This document shows, one piece after another, positions 10,112-17,363 of a stretch of DNA of 64,000 bases (positions are counted from its first letter, which is position 1; each line of letters opens with the position of its first letter). The DNA lies in NCBI RefSeq assembly GCF_001612965.1, contig NZ_BDBL01000024.1, forward strand, positions 82,772-146,771, in the 5' to 3' direction. Under the pieces are notes generated by a model that worked only from the letters and a program-made list of their open reading frames with translations, did not search any database and had not been told where the DNA came from. Both the position numbers and the translations under genes were made by a program. Origin of the DNA: Nocardia kruczakiae NBRC 101016 (lineage in GTDB: Bacteria; Actinomycetota; Actinomycetes; Mycobacteriales; Mycobacteriaceae).

Positions 10112-10861
10112 ATGACCAGGCGCAGAATTCTCATCACCGGCGCGAGTGCGGGCCTGGGAGCCGAAATGGCCCGCCAGTTCGCCGCGCGCGGACGCGATCT
10201 CGCGCTGTGTGCGCGCCGCATGGAGAACCTGCGCACACTGCGGGACGAATTGCTGGCGGCACATCCCGATATCCGGATTTCGCTGCGGACGCTCGATGTG
10301 GACGATCACGAGGCGGTCCCCCGCGTATTCGGGGAATTCCGCGACGAGTTCGACGGACTCGATCGGGTGATCGTCAACGCCGGCCTGGGCAAGGGCGCGG
10401 CCCTCGGCACCGGCCGGGCGGCTGCCAATATCGCCACGGCCACAACGAATTTCGTGAGCGCGCTCGCTCAGGCCGAGGCCGCACTGCAGATCTTCCGCGA
10501 ACAGCGCGCCGGACATCTGGTGCTGATCTCGTCGATGAGCGCGGTGCGCGGACTGCCCGGGAAGAAGGCCGCGTATTCGGCGAGCAAGGCCGGATTGTCC
10601 GCGCTCGGTGAGGGTTTGGCGATCGAACTGCGCCGCAGCCCGATCGCGGTGACCACCGTGCAGCCGGGCTTCATCGCCACCGAGATGTCCGCACGCGCCG
10701 ACGACGCGCGGTTGATCGTTCCGCTCGAGCGCGGAGTGGCGGCGATGGTCGCCGCGATCGAGGCCGAGCCGGTGCGCGCCTGTGTGCCGCAATGGCCCTG
10801 GCGCGCACTGAACCTCGTGCTGCCGCGACTGCCCCGCGCGGTCATGGCTCGGCTCGGCTGA
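10112..10861 (+). CDS. SDR-family NAD(P)-dependent oxidoreductase
   Basis: The 249-residue classical short-chain dehydrogenase has the cofactor motif TGASAGLG, NAG at the end of beta-4, the catalytic Ser in LISSMSAVRG and YSASK (Tyr-x3-Lys). The ATG at 10112 gives the usual MTRRRILITGAS start. It lies 32 bp after galK on the same strand and may be read through from it, but nothing links it to galactose metabolism. Its substrate is unknown. Confidence 0.86.
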   Translation: MTRRRILITGASAGLGAEMARQFAARGRDLALCARRMENLRTLRDELLAAHPDIRISLRTLDVDDHEAVPRVFGEFRDEFDGLDRVIVNAGLGKGAALGTGRAAANIATATTNFVSALAQAEAALQIFREQRAGHLVLISSMSAVRGLPGKKAAYSASKAGLSALGEGLAIELRRSPIAVTTVQPGFIATEMSARADDARLIVPLERGVAAMVAAIEAEPVRACVPQWPWRALNLVLPRLPRAVMARLG

Positions 10862-11189
10862 GCCGGGTCCCGGCGGCCCCGCAGTCGGTGAGGTCTCTCA
10901 CAATCAACGGCGCCGACTGATGTGAAGTTTCACCAACAATTCGACACTCTGCGAGTTAGCGGGATGCTCGGCGCGCTCCCCGCTGCGGCAAAATTCCGTC
11001 GTAGAGCCGACACCCATCGATAGCTGAGTAGTTACTACTTGCTGCGACTTGCTGTCACAAATACGTCTTCTCCGCCACCACTCCACCGAAGCGTCGAGAT
11101 GCGGATCAAGAATGCGCTAGTTACTCTCGGGTAGCATCACGTCCCGAACAAATTCCGCAAGCATTCGTCATGTCAATTCAGGAGGCGGC
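10862..11189. promoter_or_regulatory. Leader/promoter region of the beta-lactone operon
   Basis: 328 bp without a credible gene, visibly less GC-rich than both flanks (runs such as GTGAAGTTTCACCAACAATT). It carries the only long upstream space before the eight-gene operon and ends in a strong AGGAGG at 11180-11185 ahead of the GTG at 11190. No regulator gene is adjacent and I could not define the promoter elements. Confidence 0.45.
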
Positions 11190-12239
11190 GTGCCGCATTC
11201 TCGTTTCGAAGCGATCGGCGCATATCTACCCGAAAAAAGGGTCACCACCGAGGAATTGATATCGCGCCTCGCCGTACCACCGGCATTCGATCTCGAAAAG
11301 ATCACAGGTGTGCGCGAACGCCGCGTTCACGACACTCGCCCGGAATCCTACGAGGACTCGTTCGTCCTGGCCGGCAAGGCACTGGACGAGTGTTTATCCA
11401 GGTCACAGTACTCCGGGCCGGAGATCGAAGTGGTCATCTCCACCTCCATCACCCGCAGCAAGGATGCCGACAAAATATATATGGAGCCGTCGTTCGCGTC
11501 GGCTCTGGCACAACGGATCGGCGCGCAGAACGCGATCACCTTCGACCTTTCCAATGCCTGCGCGGGAATGCTCAGCGGAACCTACATTCTCGATCGGATG
11601 ATCCGATCCGGAATGGTGCGCAACGGCATAGTGGTGAGCGGCGAAGCCATTACTCCGATCGCCGATACCGCCGTGCGCGAAATTTCCGATAAATACGATC
11701 TGCAATTCGCGTCGCTCACCGTCGGGGATTCCGCGGCCGCTGTGGTGCTCGACCGTTCCGTCGACGAAGCCGACCGCATCGACTACATCGAGCTGGTCAC
11801 CGCCTCGGAGTTCTCCCACCTGTGCCTGGGCATGCCCAGTGACAAATCCCAGGGCGTCGCGCTCTATACCGACAACCGCAAGATGCACAACGAAGCGCGT
11901 TTCCTGCTGTGGACCGACACCCAGCGCATGTTCTACGACAAGCGCGGTACCACGTTCGCCGAGGAGAACTTCGACTTCGTCATCCATCATCAGTTCGGCG
12001 CGGCGGCGATCCCGTACATGAACGCCATCGCGGAACGGGAATTCGGCGCCCCGATGCCGCCCGACCTCAATGTGCTGACCGAATACGGGAACACCTCGAG
12101 CACTTCGCATTTCATCGTGCTGCACGACCATCTGAGCCGCGGGGAGATCCCGGCCGGCTCGAAACTGCTGATGGTTCCGGCCGCCTCCGGCGTGGTCGGC
12201 GGCTTCCTGTCCACCACGATTTCGTCTCTGAAGGTCTGA
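11190..12239 (+). CDS. nltA: OleA/NltA-like thiolase-fold condensing enzyme (catalytic subunit)
   Basis: The 349-residue protein has the KAS III/OleA thiolase fold. The full triad is visible: Cys124 in DLSNACAGMLSG, His267 in VIHHQFG and Asn301 in EYGNTSSTS. Glu99 in YMEP matches the position of the OleA glutamate that activates the second acyl chain. In the Ole/Nlt/Lst family such enzymes condense two acyl-CoAs head-to-head to a 2-alkyl-3-oxoacid. It is followed after 10 bp by a non-catalytic partner, as in the nltAB and lstAB gene pairs. The gene has a TTA codon (Leu69) and an AT-richer 5' part. The gene symbol is assigned from cluster architecture. Confidence 0.8.
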   Translation: MPHSRFEAIGAYLPEKRVTTEELISRLAVPPAFDLEKITGVRERRVHDTRPESYEDSFVLAGKALDECLSRSQYSGPEIEVVISTSITRSKDADKIYMEPSFASALAQRIGAQNAITFDLSNACAGMLSGTYILDRMIRSGMVRNGIVVSGEAITPIADTAVREISDKYDLQFASLTVGDSAAAVVLDRSVDEADRIDYIELVTASEFSHLCLGMPSDKSQGVALYTDNRKMHNEARFLLWTDTQRMFYDKRGTTFAEENFDFVIHHQFGAAAIPYMNAIAEREFGAPMPPDLNVLTEYGNTSSTSHFIVLHDHLSRGEIPAGSKLLMVPAASGVVGGFLSTTISSLKV

Positions 12240-12249
12240 GGTACTGGTC

Positions 12250-13155
12250 ATGGGCGTTGCCATCACATCCACCGGAATCAGTCGCGAGAGCGACACGTTC
12301 AGCATCGTCGAGCACAGTGGCCGCGCCGCGCGGCGCAGCCTCGAACGCGCCGGGGTGGCGCCGGAGCAGGTCGGGGTGCTCATCAACGCGGGCATCTTCC
12401 GCGACTCCAACACCGTGGAACCGGCGGTGTCGGCGCTGATCCAGAAGGAGGCGGGGATCGGACTGGACTACCGGTTCGGCGATCCGCGCTCGTTCTCGTT
12501 CGACCTGATGAACGGCGCCACCGGTGTGCTCAACGCGGTCCAGGTCGCCCAGTCGATTCTCGAAACCGCCGCGTCCGGCCATGTCCTGATCGTCTCCGGG
12601 GACACCCATCCGTCGCTCGCCCGATCGGCGGCCGACGACGAATTCCCCTACGCCACCGCCGGTGCCGCGCTGCTGCTCGAGCACACCGACGAGCCGGTGG
12701 GCTTCGGCCGCGTACACACCGTCGCGGGTTCGGGCTCCCCCGCGGTGCAGTCGTATGTCGACGTCACCACGATGGGTACCGCCGGACGCGGACTGATGAC
12801 GGTGGAACGCGAACCCGGATTCGAGGATCGGCTGCTGGAGATCGCGGCCGACGCCGGACGGCGCGCCCTCGACGCCGACGGAATCGATCCCGCCGCAACG
12901 GTTCTCATCGCGTCCACGCCCACCCCGAAGTTCCCGCTGTTGCTGGCGGACACCCTCGGTATCGGCGCGGTCCGCACCCCCGACCTGTCCGCCGGCGATC
13001 CGCACACCGCCTCGCTGCCGCTGGCCTATCACCGTGCGGTGGAGGAGGATTCGCTCATCGGCTTCGACACCGTGCTGTTCGTCGCGGCGGGCGCGGGACC
13101 GTCGGCGGCGGCCGCGATGTACCGCCTGCCGGTCGCGGCCGGTGCGGCGGCGTGA
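12250..13155 (+). CDS. nltB: NltB/LstB-like thiolase-fold partner lacking the catalytic Cys
   Basis: This 301-residue KAS III-fold protein is shorter than its neighbour and has lost the nucleophile: where NltA reads NACAG it reads NGATG, so Ala90 replaces Cys. The His and Asn positions are also not conserved (IASTPTP, AGDPHTAS). Glu57 in NTVEP is retained, matching the glutamate that in heterodimeric LstAB is contributed by the B subunit. It is therefore best read as the structural and Glu-donating half of an NltAB heterodimer. It starts at an ATG 10 bp after nltA and overlaps nltC by 4 bp (GTGA). Confidence 0.75.
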   Translation: MGVAITSTGISRESDTFSIVEHSGRAARRSLERAGVAPEQVGVLINAGIFRDSNTVEPAVSALIQKEAGIGLDYRFGDPRSFSFDLMNGATGVLNAVQVAQSILETAASGHVLIVSGDTHPSLARSAADDEFPYATAGAALLLEHTDEPVGFGRVHTVAGSGSPAVQSYVDVTTMGTAGRGLMTVEREPGFEDRLLEIAADAGRRALDADGIDPAATVLIASTPTPKFPLLLADTLGIGAVRTPDLSAGDPHTASLPLAYHRAVEEDSLIGFDTVLFVAAGAGPSAAAAMYRLPVAAGAAA

Positions 13156-14822
13156 GCGGTACCTACTGGCGCGCGGTCGACCGGTTCCGCGTGGTCGCCG
13201 CCGCGGCACCGGACCGCACCGCGGTGTACTTCGCCGACGCCGGGCACACGCCCACACCGCACTATCGGCGGCTGAGCTACGCCGACCTGGATCGCTGGTC
13301 CGACGCGATCGGTGAGCGGCTCACCGCCGCGGGCGTGGGCAGCGGAACACGCACGATCGTGCTGGTGCTGCCCGGGCCGGAGCTGTACGCGATCATGCTG
13401 GGCCTGTTGAAGATCGGGGCCGTTCCGGTGGTCATCGATCCGGGCATGGGACTGCGCCGGATGCTGCGGTGCCTGCAGGCGGCCGACGCGGAGGCGTTCA
13501 TCGGCATTCCGCAGGCGCATGCGGCGCGAGTGCTGTTCCGCCGCTACTTCCGCGGGGTCCGGGTCGCGGTCACGGTCGGGCGGCGGTGGTTCTGGGGCGG
13601 AGCGACCTTCGGCAGCTGGGGTCGCCGCCCGTCCGGCACCGCGCCGGAGCGCACGCCGGCGCCCGAGGGCGACCTGCTGATGATCGCCTTCACCACCGGG
13701 AGCACCGGACCCGCCAAGGCCGTGGAGATGACCCACGGCAATCTGTCGGCCATGGTCGAGCAGGTCCACGCCGCGCGCGGCCACGTACCCCCGCAGACCT
13801 CGCTGATCACGCTGCCGCTGGTCGGCATCCTGGATCTGCTGCTCGGCTCCCAGTGCGTCCTGCCGCCGCTGATCCCCAGCAAGGTGGGTTCGACCGATCC
13901 GGCACACGTGGCCGACGCCATCGGCCGATTCGGGGTGCGCACCATGTTCGCCTCCCCCGCCGTGCTGATCCCGCTGCTCCGGCATCTCGAACAGACCGGC
14001 ACCCGGCTGCCGACGCTGCGCAGTATCTACTCCGGGGGCGCGCCGGTCCCGGACTGGTGTATCGCCGGCCTGCGCGCGGTGCTCGACGAGGATGTGCTGG
14101 TCTACGCCGGATACGGATCCACCGAGGCACTGCCGATGTCGACGATCGAATCGCGTGAGCTGCTGGACGGCCTGTCCGGACGCGCCCGCGCCGGTGCGGG
14201 CACCTGCATCGGCCGCCCTGCCGACCGGGTGCGGGCGCGCATCGTGGCGATCACCGACGACCCGTTGCCCACCTGGGCGGACGCGCAGGCTCGCGAGGGC
14301 GACGTGATGGCCACCGGCGGCATCGGCGAACTGGTGGTGGCCGGGCCGAATGTGAGCACCCGCTACTACTGGCCCGCCGCGGCGAACGCGACGGGCAAGA
14401 TCGTCGACGGCGAGACCGTCTGGCATCGCACCGGCGATCTGGCGTGGATCGACGATCAGGGACGAATCTGGTTCTGCGGGCGCAAATCCCAGCGAGTACG
14501 CACCGCCGACGGGCCGATGTTCACGGTGCAGGTCGAACAGATCTTCAACGCCGTCGCCGGTGTGGCGCGCACGGCGCTGGTCGGGGTGGGCCCGGCCGGA
14601 GCGCAGCGCCCCGTGCTGTGTGTGGAACTGCGCGCGGACGCCGACCGCGACGACGTGACCGCCGCGTTGCGCGCCCGTGGCGCGGAATTCGAGCTCACCA
14701 CGAAGATTTCGGACTTCCTGTTCCATCCGAACTTCCCGGTCGATATCCGGCACAACGCCAAGATCGGGCGCGAGCAGCTCGCGGTGTGGGCGACCCGGCA
14801 GACCGCGAAGGCGGCACGATGA
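13152..14822 (+). CDS. nltC: OleC/NltC-like AMP-dependent beta-lactone synthetase
   Basis: The 556-residue ANL-superfamily enzyme has the P-loop FTTGSTGPAKAVEMTHGN, YGSTEALPMS, HRTGDLAWIDDQGRIWFCGRK and a C-terminal catalytic lysine in HNAKIGREQL. Its setting, directly after OleA-like genes and close to an OleD-like reductase, marks it as OleC-like. OleC enzymes adenylate a 2-alkyl-3-hydroxyacid and close it to a beta-lactone rather than forming a CoA ester. A plain fatty acyl-AMP ligase cannot be excluded from sequence alone, but the neighbours make it less likely. The GTG start overlaps nltB by 4 bp and the stop overlaps the next ATG by 4 bp. Confidence 0.8.
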   Translation: MSGTYWRAVDRFRVVAAAAPDRTAVYFADAGHTPTPHYRRLSYADLDRWSDAIGERLTAAGVGSGTRTIVLVLPGPELYAIMLGLLKIGAVPVVIDPGMGLRRMLRCLQAADAEAFIGIPQAHAARVLFRRYFRGVRVAVTVGRRWFWGGATFGSWGRRPSGTAPERTPAPEGDLLMIAFTTGSTGPAKAVEMTHGNLSAMVEQVHAARGHVPPQTSLITLPLVGILDLLLGSQCVLPPLIPSKVGSTDPAHVADAIGRFGVRTMFASPAVLIPLLRHLEQTGTRLPTLRSIYSGGAPVPDWCIAGLRAVLDEDVLVYAGYGSTEALPMSTIESRELLDGLSGRARAGAGTCIGRPADRVRARIVAITDDPLPTWADAQAREGDVMATGGIGELVVAGPNVSTRYYWPAAANATGKIVDGETVWHRTGDLAWIDDQGRIWFCGRKSQRVRTADGPMFTVQVEQIFNAVAGVARTALVGVGPAGAQRPVLCVELRADADRDDVTAALRARGAEFELTTKISDFLFHPNFPVDIRHNAKIGREQLAVWATRQTAKAAR

Positions 14823-15112
14823 CGATGAAAGTCGTGGCACTGCGGTGCATTCCGATTGCCGGGTGGTTGTTTCTGCTGGCCGGTCCGGCGATCCGGGACT
14901 CCGGCCGCCGCTGGCTGCGAACCCTGTGGTGGATCGACGCGGTGCTCAGCATCGGCGTGCACGCCGCCCAGATTCCGGTCGCGTTACGCGCCGCACGGGG
15001 CAGCGGCCGCTCCCGCCTGCACACGGCCCTCATGACGCAGCTGTTCGGGCTCACCTGGTGGCGTACCGAAATAGTTTGCGGCACGGCATCTTTCGAGGAG
15101 AACGAACGGTGA
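14819..15112 (+). CDS. Small two-helix membrane protein inside the beta-lactone operon
   Basis: The 97-residue product is not a family I recognise. It has two hydrophobic segments (about residues 5-24, with IPIAGWLFLLAGPA, and about 38-58, with WWIDAVLSIGVHAAQIPVAL) separated by a basic loop, then a basic linker and a Trp-rich end. The ATG at 14819 overlaps the nltC stop (ATGA), and its own stop overlaps the nltD GTG (GTGA), so it is locked in place on both sides. Coupling and GC-rich third positions argue for a real gene. It may anchor the lactone-forming complex to the membrane or help hand product to the MMPL exporter; both are inference. Confidence 0.72.
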   Translation: MTMKVVALRCIPIAGWLFLLAGPAIRDSGRRWLRTLWWIDAVLSIGVHAAQIPVALRAARGSGRSRLHTALMTQLFGLTWWRTEIVCGTASFEENER

Positions 15113-16149
15113 AGGCACTCGTCACGGGCGCATCCGGATTTCTCGGCGGCGCGCTGGTCCGCCGCCTGGTACGCGAGGGCGGCCACGAGGTGACCGTGCT
15201 CGCGCGGCGCACCAGCAACCTCGGTGATCTGCCCGATCTCGACGGTGTGCGGGTCGCCTTCGGCGACCTCACCGACGAAGCGTCGCTCGAACGCGCTTGC
15301 GCCGGAGTCGATGTGGTGTTCCACAGTGCGGCCCGCGTCGACGAGCGCGGCACCCGCGCACAGTTTCGCGCCGAAAACCTGCGCGCCACCGAAGTTTTGC
15401 TGGGCGCCGCCCGGGCCGCGGGCGCGACGCGATTCGTGTTCATCTCGAGCCCGAGCGCCCTGATGGATCGCGACGGCGGCGATCAGATCGACATCGACGA
15501 ATCGGTGCCGTATCCGCGCCACTATCTGAACCTCTACTCCGAGACCAAGGCCGCCGCCGAGCGCGCCGTCTTGGCCGCCGACACCGCGGGTTTCACCACC
15601 TGCGCGCTGCGGCCGCGCGCGATCTGGGGAGCCGGCGACCGCTCCGGGCCGATCGTGCGCCTGCTCGGCCGGACCGCGCAGGGACGTCTGCCCGATCTGT
15701 CGTTCGGCCGCTCGGTCCAGGCGTCGCTGTGCCATGTCGACAACATCGTGCACGCATGCCTGGGCGCCGCCACCTCCGACCGGGTCGGCGGCAAGGCCTA
15801 TTTCGTCGCCGACGCGGAGAGGACCGACGTGTGGGCCTTTCTCGCCGAGGTGGCGGGCGGGCTCGGCTACCCGGCGCCCAGCCGGCGACCCGATCCTCGG
15901 GTGCTGGCGGCCGCCGTCTCGGTGATCGAAACCGTCTGGCGCGTACCGGCGATCGCACGGCGCTGGTCGCCACCGCTGTCGCGCTATGTGGTGGCGTTGC
16001 TGACTCGCACCGCGACCTACGACACCGGCGCGGCGGCACGGGATTTCGGTTACGCGCCGATCATCGACCGCGAACAGGGCCTGGCCCGGTTCCTGTCCTG
16101 GCTCGAATCCGAGGGCGGTATCGAGCAACTCACCCGCGAGCTGCGATAA
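15109..16149 (+). CDS. nltD: OleD/NltD-like NAD(P)H-dependent 2-alkyl-3-oxoacid reductase
   Basis: The 346-residue extended SDR (NAD-dependent epimerase/dehydratase/3-beta-HSD type) has the Rossmann motif TGASGFLGG at residues 6-14, the catalytic Tyr143-x3-Lys147 in LYSETKAAAE and the downstream ALRPRAIWG block. OleD-type enzymes reduce the condensed 3-oxoacid to the 3-hydroxyacid before lactone closure. The GTG at 15109 follows GAGGAG at 15096-15101 and overlaps the preceding stop. A general sterol dehydrogenase-like SDR is the alternative, but its place beside nltABC supports the OleD role. Confidence 0.78.
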   Translation: MKALVTGASGFLGGALVRRLVREGGHEVTVLARRTSNLGDLPDLDGVRVAFGDLTDEASLERACAGVDVVFHSAARVDERGTRAQFRAENLRATEVLLGAARAAGATRFVFISSPSALMDRDGGDQIDIDESVPYPRHYLNLYSETKAAAERAVLAADTAGFTTCALRPRAIWGAGDRSGPIVRLLGRTAQGRLPDLSFGRSVQASLCHVDNIVHACLGAATSDRVGGKAYFVADAERTDVWAFLAEVAGGLGYPAPSRRPDPRVLAAAVSVIETVWRVPAIARRWSPPLSRYVVALLTRTATYDTGAAARDFGYAPIIDREQGLARFLSWLESEGGIEQLTRELR

Positions 16150-16169
16150 CCCATAGTCAGGAGCCGATC

Positions 16170-17363
16170 ATGAGTACCGTCTTCCGGCGGCGGATCTCGC
16201 CCACCGAGCGCATGTACTTCCCGATGCGGGATATGGCGCCGCCGTTTCTGATGCAACTGGCGATTCCGGGAACCGGGACCCTCGACGCGGAGCGGTTGCG
16301 CCGGGCGGTCGCGGTCGCGGCCGCCGCCTGCCCGGGCGCGCGGCTGCGGTGCGAGGGCAAGTACTGGGTGGACACCGGTGTGCCGCCCGCCGTGCGCGAG
16401 ATTCCCGGTCACGTCGTGAACTACGGCCGCCTCGAGGCGGATCCGGTCCTCGCGTCGGCGATCGGCCCCACCCCGGAGACCACCTGTGAGGTGCTGCTGC
16501 TGACCGGCGACCCGGTCACAGTGATCTTCCGGGTGTTCCACGGCGTCATGGACGGGATGGGCATGGTGCTGTGGGCCCGCAACGTCCTCGCCGCGCTGCG
16601 CGGCGAGCAGCCGGAGGAACTGCGCGACCCGGTCGCCGACCGGGAACTGGTACGGCGCCTCGGCGCACCCGGCCGCCCCACCGCGATGATTCCCCGCTTC
16701 CGCGCGGCGGTCGGTCACGGCCGTCAGGAGGTGGGCAGCCCCCGGCATCTGCTGCGGCACCGCAGTATCGCCGCCACCGGTTCCGGTGCGGTGGCGCGAG
16801 TGTCGGCGCTGCTGGCCGACGCCGCGGGCAGCACGCAGCGGATCATGGTGCCGGTCGATCTGCGCCGCCACGACCCCCAACTGCGGTCGACGGCGAATCT
16901 GGCGTTGCCGCTGTTCCTCGACATCCGGCCCGACCAGGATTGGCGGCAGGTGCGCGAAGACATGCGCGCGGGTCTGCGGGAACGCACCGAACTCAACCAG
17001 TTGGCTGCCAGCGCGATCGCCAACGCGCCGCATGCCGTCGGCCGCACCATTCTGCGGACCACCAACGCGCTCGGCGCACGCTTCGGGCGCAACCTCGCCT
17101 CGGCGACGGTCTCGCATATGGGCCGCTTCGATCCGAGCGAACTGGCGGTGCCCGGCTGGTCGCCCACGTCGGTGCGGGTGTTGCCGCAGCACAGCGTCGC
17201 GATGCCGCTGCTGTTCGCGATGGTGGAGGCCGGCGGCCGCACCGAGCTGACGGTCTCCGCGCGCAACGGCCACGGCATCGAGGATCGGCTCGAAACGCTA
17301 CTGGACCGCATCGCGGCGACACTGGAAAGCGGCCTGCCGCAACCGGATTCGGTCCTCGCATGA
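16170..17363 (+). CDS. HxxxD acyltransferase (condensation-domain/PapA-like)
   Basis: The 397-residue protein belongs to the CoA-dependent acyltransferase fold. The HxxxD catalytic motif is His124-Gly-Val-Met-Asp128-Gly in RVFHGVMDGMGM, and there is a C-terminal half with SHMGRFDPSEL. Such enzymes transfer an acyl group from a thioester to an alcohol or amine. It starts 20 bp after nltD, with AGGAG about 8 bp upstream, and its stop overlaps the MMPL start, so it belongs to the operon. A likely role is O-acylation of the beta-lactone or its hydroxyacid precursor; donor and acceptor are not deducible. Confidence 0.72.
   Translation: MSTVFRRRISPTERMYFPMRDMAPPFLMQLAIPGTGTLDAERLRRAVAVAAAACPGARLRCEGKYWVDTGVPPAVREIPGHVVNYGRLEADPVLASAIGPTPETTCEVLLLTGDPVTVIFRVFHGVMDGMGMVLWARNVLAALRGEQPEELRDPVADRELVRRLGAPGRPTAMIPRFRAAVGHGRQEVGSPRHLLRHRSIAATGSGAVARVSALLADAAGSTQRIMVPVDLRRHDPQLRSTANLALPLFLDIRPDQDWRQVREDMRAGLRERTELNQLAASAIANAPHAVGRTILRTTNALGARFGRNLASATVSHMGRFDPSELAVPGWSPTSVRVLPQHSVAMPLLFAMVEAGGRTELTVSARNGHGIEDRLETLLDRIAATLESGLPQPDSVLA

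Noticed and set aside
11190..13155. Type II fatty-acid FabH pair or a polyketide starter module
   Set aside because: One partner lacks all catalytic residues and there are no ACP, KS or KR genes; the OleC- and OleD-like neighbours explain the pair better.
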